A stretch of DNA of 64,000 nucleotides, taken from assembly GCF_049680855.1 (NCBI RefSeq), contig NZ_JBMPGS010000003.1, forward strand, positions 248,001 to 312,000. The letters are read 5' to 3'. The translations under genes were made by a program, and so were the position numbers. Below, piece after piece: positions 61,241 to 64,000 of the stretch (positions are counted from its first letter, which is position 1; each line of letters begins with the position of its first letter). The stretch is from Salinimicrobium sp049680855 (lineage in GTDB: Bacteria; Bacteroidota; Bacteroidia; Flavobacteriales; Flavobacteriaceae). Below the pieces are notes generated by a model. That model worked only from the letters and a program-made list of their open reading frames with translations. It searched no databases and had not been told where the DNA came from.

Positions 61241-63325
61241 CTAAGAAGCTTTCTTCACATCATTTTTACCTGATTTGTGAAATAATTCGCCCGCTTTTAA
61301 TTTTCTAATATATTCCTTAAGATCTGACTTGACTTCGCCAGACATTATATATAATCCAATGATATTAGGGAAAGACATGGCCAGGATCATCATATCTGAG
61401 AAATCCAGAACCGCTCCAAGGCTCACGGAAGCACCAACCACAACAAAAACAAGGAACAAGATCTTATAAGCTACTTCAATTTTTTTACTTTTTCCAAAAA
61501 GGTAAGTCCAGGCTCTCATTCCGTAGTAAGACCAAGAGATCATCGTAGAAAAAGCAAATAGAAATACTGCTGTTGCAAGAACATAAGGGAACCAGGAAAT
61601 CACACTCTCAAAGGCACTTGAAGTAAGTTCCACTCCTCCAACTCCCTGCACCTCATGCATTCCTGTAAATATAAGCACTAAGGCTGTCAATGTACAAACC
61701 ACTACGGTGTCAATAAATGGCTCCAATAACGCAACAAAACCTTCAGATGGCGGATTGTTAGTTTTAGCCGCACTGTGCGCAATTGCTGCAGAACCAACCC
61801 CGGCCTCATTTGAGAAAGCAGCTCTCTGGAAACCTACAATTAGTACCCCTATAACTCCACCTTTCAATGCACTTGGACTAAAAGCTCCATCCCAGATGGC
61901 AGCAAAAGCAGGACCAATATTTTCAATGTTCACACCAATTACAACCAAAGCACCAACAATATAAACTGCAGCCATAATTGGGACTATTTTACCAGTCACT
62001 TTAGCAATACTGCTAATTCCTCCAATGATCACAACTCCAACAAGAACAGCCACAACCAATCCAAACCAAAAACCATTTCCTACAAGTGCAGGAAATTCAC
62101 CGGCAAGAATTACGAACGACTGGTTGGCCTGAAACATGTTCCCACCACCAAAAGAAGCACCAATAGCCAGGATTGCAAAAAGAACCGCAAGGACTTTTCC
62201 TAAACCTCCTTTACCTCTTTTTTCAAGACCATATCGCAGGTAGTTCATTGGACCTCCAAAAACACGGCCTTCACTATTAATGAATCTATACTTTACTCCT
62301 AAAGTACATTCCACAAATTTTGAAGACATACCTAACAGTCCGGCAATGATCATCCACAAAGTAGCACCGGCACCTCCAAGAGAAACCGCTACTGCCACCC
62401 CGGCAATATTTCCAAGTCCTACAGTTCCTGAAACTGCTGTTGCCAAAGCCTGGAAGTGAGTAACCTGCCCTGGAGCGTTGGGATCATCATATTTTCCACG
62501 GGCAAGTTCAAGAGAATGTTTAAATCCTCGGATATTTATAAAACCTAATCGTAGCGTAAAGAACAATGCACCAAGCACAAGCCACACAACAATAAAAGGA
62601 ATATCTTTGGTCTGTGGATCACCATTAGGATGCACCAGCGGGACCGGCTGTTCATAAGCAATTGCCGCCAGGTATTGCGCTCCTTGCTCGATCACATGCT
62701 CCTTATTTTCAGAGTTGTAGATCACGCCACCTTCTTCCACAAGATATTCAAGGGTACCATTTGCATTTGCATAGGCATTGATTTCCTCGCCATCTTTAGA
62801 AATAACAGCTATAAGATCTCCTTCATTAACACTGCTCCCTTCCGGAAGCATCCATTCCTGAAGGGTATATTTTGCTTCTTCAGTAGCAGACCATCCCGGT
62901 GCAGGCACTCTTTTAAGATCGGCATAAACTACTGGATCATAAATTCCCACGGCAGAAAAAGGATCCCAGAACAGTACAGATCCCATACTTTCAACGATAG
63001 GTGCAAACGTTCCATTGAAATGTTCTGTAATAGCTTCTGCTGGTACAGTATAAACTTCTCTAAATTCATTCCCGGCGGCATCTGTCACTGTAACCGAATA
63101 TTCTACACCTTCCACGAGGCCTTCAGATCTTGGAGAATCTAAAGGAGTGTTCTGGTTAGACCACTTGTACATATAAGGAGGCGTTCCTCCTTCAACATTT
63201 AATTCAACATATCCATTATTAATTATATTGGAAGGGTTTACTACGTCTGCATTCACCTGCAACTCCTGCGCATATATTGTGAAAAATGAAATAGTAAATA
63301 AAAATGAAAGCAAGTACTTTCTCAT
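61241..63325 (-). CDS. AGCS-family amino acid:sodium symporter with periplasmic N-terminal module
   Basis: 694 residues, roughly 200-230 longer than typical AGCS proteins. A signal peptide (1-20), a beta-sandwich of SprB/PKD-like type (about 25-93, GGTPPYMYKWSN), then a biotinyl/lipoyl-like barrel (about 150-225, EWMLPEGSSVNEGDLIAVIS ... ANGTLEYLVEEGGVI) precede the transporter from about residue 242. The transporter core has ATAVSGTVGLGNIAGVAVA and NEAGVGSAAIAHSAA. The lipoyl-type lysine context is not present (ISKDGEEI). It imports small amino acids such as Ala or Gly. Operon with the HhH gene. Confidence 0.9.
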   Translation of the reverse strand: MRKYLLSFLFTISFFTIYAQELQVNADVVNPSNIINNGYVELNVEGGTPPYMYKWSNQNTPLDSPRSEGLVEGVEYSVTVTDAAGNEFREVYTVPAEAITEHFNGTFAPIVESMGSVLFWDPFSAVGIYDPVVYADLKRVPAPGWSATEEAKYTLQEWMLPEGSSVNEGDLIAVISKDGEEINAYANANGTLEYLVEEGGVIYNSENKEHVIEQGAQYLAAIAYEQPVPLVHPNGDPQTKDIPFIVVWLVLGALFFTLRLGFINIRGFKHSLELARGKYDDPNAPGQVTHFQALATAVSGTVGLGNIAGVAVAVSLGGAGATLWMIIAGLLGMSSKFVECTLGVKYRFINSEGRVFGGPMNYLRYGLEKRGKGGLGKVLAVLFAILAIGASFGGGNMFQANQSFVILAGEFPALVGNGFWFGLVVAVLVGVVIIGGISSIAKVTGKIVPIMAAVYIVGALVVIGVNIENIGPAFAAIWDGAFSPSALKGGVIGVLIVGFQRAAFSNEAGVGSAAIAHSAAKTNNPPSEGFVALLEPFIDTVVVCTLTALVLIFTGMHEVQGVGGVELTSSAFESVISWFPYVLATAVFLFAFSTMISWSYYGMRAWTYLFGKSKKIEVAYKILFLVFVVVGASVSLGAVLDFSDMMILAMSFPNIIGLYIMSGEVKSDLKEYIRKLKAGELFHKSGKNDVKKAS

Positions 63326-63477
63326 AAGTTTGGATTAATTGTTTTAGTAAGGATTATATTCGGCGAAGCAAGATGCTAAAAATATTAACGTTTTCAAATT
63401 TTATGAAGTTAAATTGTAAACAAAACGTTAAGCCACAAGCGAGTTAAGAAGAATTTTGACGGTTCCTGCTGCCCATT

Positions 63478-63708
63478 TTAAAGATCAAAGACAGATGTTC
63501 TCTTTGCATACACCATATCTTTAAATTTCAGCAAGAATGCCAGAATAAGGTAAAACACAAATCCGATTCCAAAAGTCGCAAAAGAGAGATATATAAAAAA
63601 TAACCGCACATTTTTAGCCCGCATACCTAGCTTATCTGCAAAACGTGAAGAAACATAAAAACCGTGACGCTCAAAAAAGTGTCTTATTTTATGAATTGTA
63701 TTAAGCAT
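63478..63708 (-). CDS. PspC domain protein
   Basis: 76 residues from the ATG at 63708. An amphipathic start (MLNTIHKIRHFFERHGFYV) followed by DKLGMRAKNVRLFFIYLSFA, a PspC-type helix, and a second hydrophobic stretch. Small envelope-stress proteins of this type sit in the inner membrane. The upstream extension to 63765 is rejected because a -7 box lies three bases before this ATG. Confidence 0.8.
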   Translation of the reverse strand: MLNTIHKIRHFFERHGFYVSSRFADKLGMRAKNVRLFFIYLSFATFGIGFVFYLILAFLLKFKDMVYAKRTSVFDL

Positions 63709-63711
63709 GTT

Positions 63712-63719
63712 CAAAGATA
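63712..63719 (-). promoter_or_regulatory. -7 box abutting the pspC-like start
   Basis: Minus strand TATCTTTG, then AAC and the ATG at 63708. It would give a leaderless or near-leaderless mRNA. No -33 found. Confidence 0.5.
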
Positions 63720-63725
63720 TGAATT

Positions 63726-64000
63726 TTATACTTTTCCCTGTAGTAATTTGATTCCCAAACCACATTTAAGACATTTGTTTTTATCGCAAAACTCCCTTTT
63801 TAAATGAAGCAACGCCTGTGACTTCAACGCATTACTTGCCACCATGGGCCTTAGCATCTCAAAGTGATGAATGGTTTGATTTGCCTCCTTTTCAATATTT
63901 GAAATTAACTCAAAAACCTCCTCAAGATTTTCCTGCCCCTGCTTTTGAGCAAAACAAAATTTTAAAGGAATCAAGGTGTTAATTACCAATAGATCAATAA
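63726..64000 (-). CDS. DUF2851 family protein, C-terminal fragment
   Basis: The open frame continues past the right edge (the codons before VINTLIPLKFCFA, IDLL, are open), so only the C-terminal 90 or so residues are in view. The VINTLIPLKFCFA start, the helical middle and a C-terminal cysteine cluster (FCDKNKCLKCGLGIKLL) match DUF2851, a Bacteroidota family of unknown function. The nearby pspC-like gene lies 17 bases downstream. Confidence 0.8.
   Translation of the reverse strand, partial: IDLLVINTLIPLKFCFAQKQGQENLEEVFELISNIEKEANQTIHHFEMLRPMVASNALKSQALLHLKREFCDKNKCLKCGLGIKLLQGKV

Noticed and set aside
1..64000. CRISPR arrays, rRNA, transposases, prophage genes
   Set aside because: No regular repeat-spacer pattern, no rRNA sequence, and no recognised transposase, terminase or capsid gene on either strand.

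Overview
The window is a stretch of chromosome from a marine-type Flavobacteriaceae bacterium (Bacteroidota). This rests on gene content and on promoter style. The content includes DUF4295 beside rpmB/rpmG, a tRNA-tuf-tRNA-secE-nusG-rplKAJL-rpoBC cluster next to rpsU, xerC and hpf, malate:quinone oxidoreductase, OMP-barrel TonB receptors, and surface lipoproteins with Cys lipoboxes. Promoters follow the Bacteroidota TTG / TAnnTTTG pattern, and most starts lack a strong Shine-Dalgarno sequence. No rRNA, CRISPR array, transposase or prophage was seen.

Layout. 1-69 is the start of rimO running off the left edge. 249-2364 holds a secreted P1 (DmpA-type) aminopeptidase and a D-amino-acid aminotransferase. 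2558-4843 is the one clear accessory island: an AT-rich two-gene cassette of an ABC-type ATPase and a DUF4435/Toprim-like protein, read as a PARIS (AriA/AriB) anti-phage system. 5108-8771 is a secreted amidase, ftsY, DUF4295, rpmG and rpmB. 9179-12186 is a tight operon of an exonuclease, FAH hydrolase, Hpt protein and cinA. 12359-16456 has a 2-oxoacid dehydrogenase E2, recR, a sodium:solute symporter and a CoA-binding protein. 16754-31840 has a TonB-dependent receptor, a KAS III, an S9 peptidase, a six-EF-hand secreted protein, an ABC1 kinase with a TetR regulator, htpG, a TPR hybrid histidine kinase, an AlkB homologue and an S1/P1 nuclease. 32053-43744 has metabolic and envelope genes (HAD phosphatase, DUF819 transporter, mqo, PTPS/QueD, idi, prfC, Mpo1-like) and a tRNA-Thr.

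43855-59007 is the core gene-expression block, all leftward: rpsU, xerC, hpf, four tRNAs, tuf, tRNA-Trp, secE, nusG, rplK, rplA, rplJ, rplL, rpoB, rpoC, with structured RNA candidates before rplK, between rplL and rpoB, and between rpoB and rpoC, and two terminators after rpoC. 59115-64000 has an acyl-CoA dehydrogenase, a helix-hairpin-helix protein, an AGCS amino-acid:sodium symporter with an unusual extracytoplasmic N-terminal module, a PspC protein and the C-terminal part of a DUF2851 protein cut by the right edge.

The items most worth following up are: the PARIS-like cassette; the AGCS symporter carrying a biotinyl/lipoyl-like domain outside the membrane; a promoter whose transcribed start falls inside a terminator hairpin just upstream of the tRNA-tuf operon; -7 boxes abutting the start codons of three genes, which suggests leaderless mRNAs; a perfect-looking palindrome in the rimO leader; and a dispersed palindromic motif (AAAATGNCATTTTTG) found mostly at gene ends.
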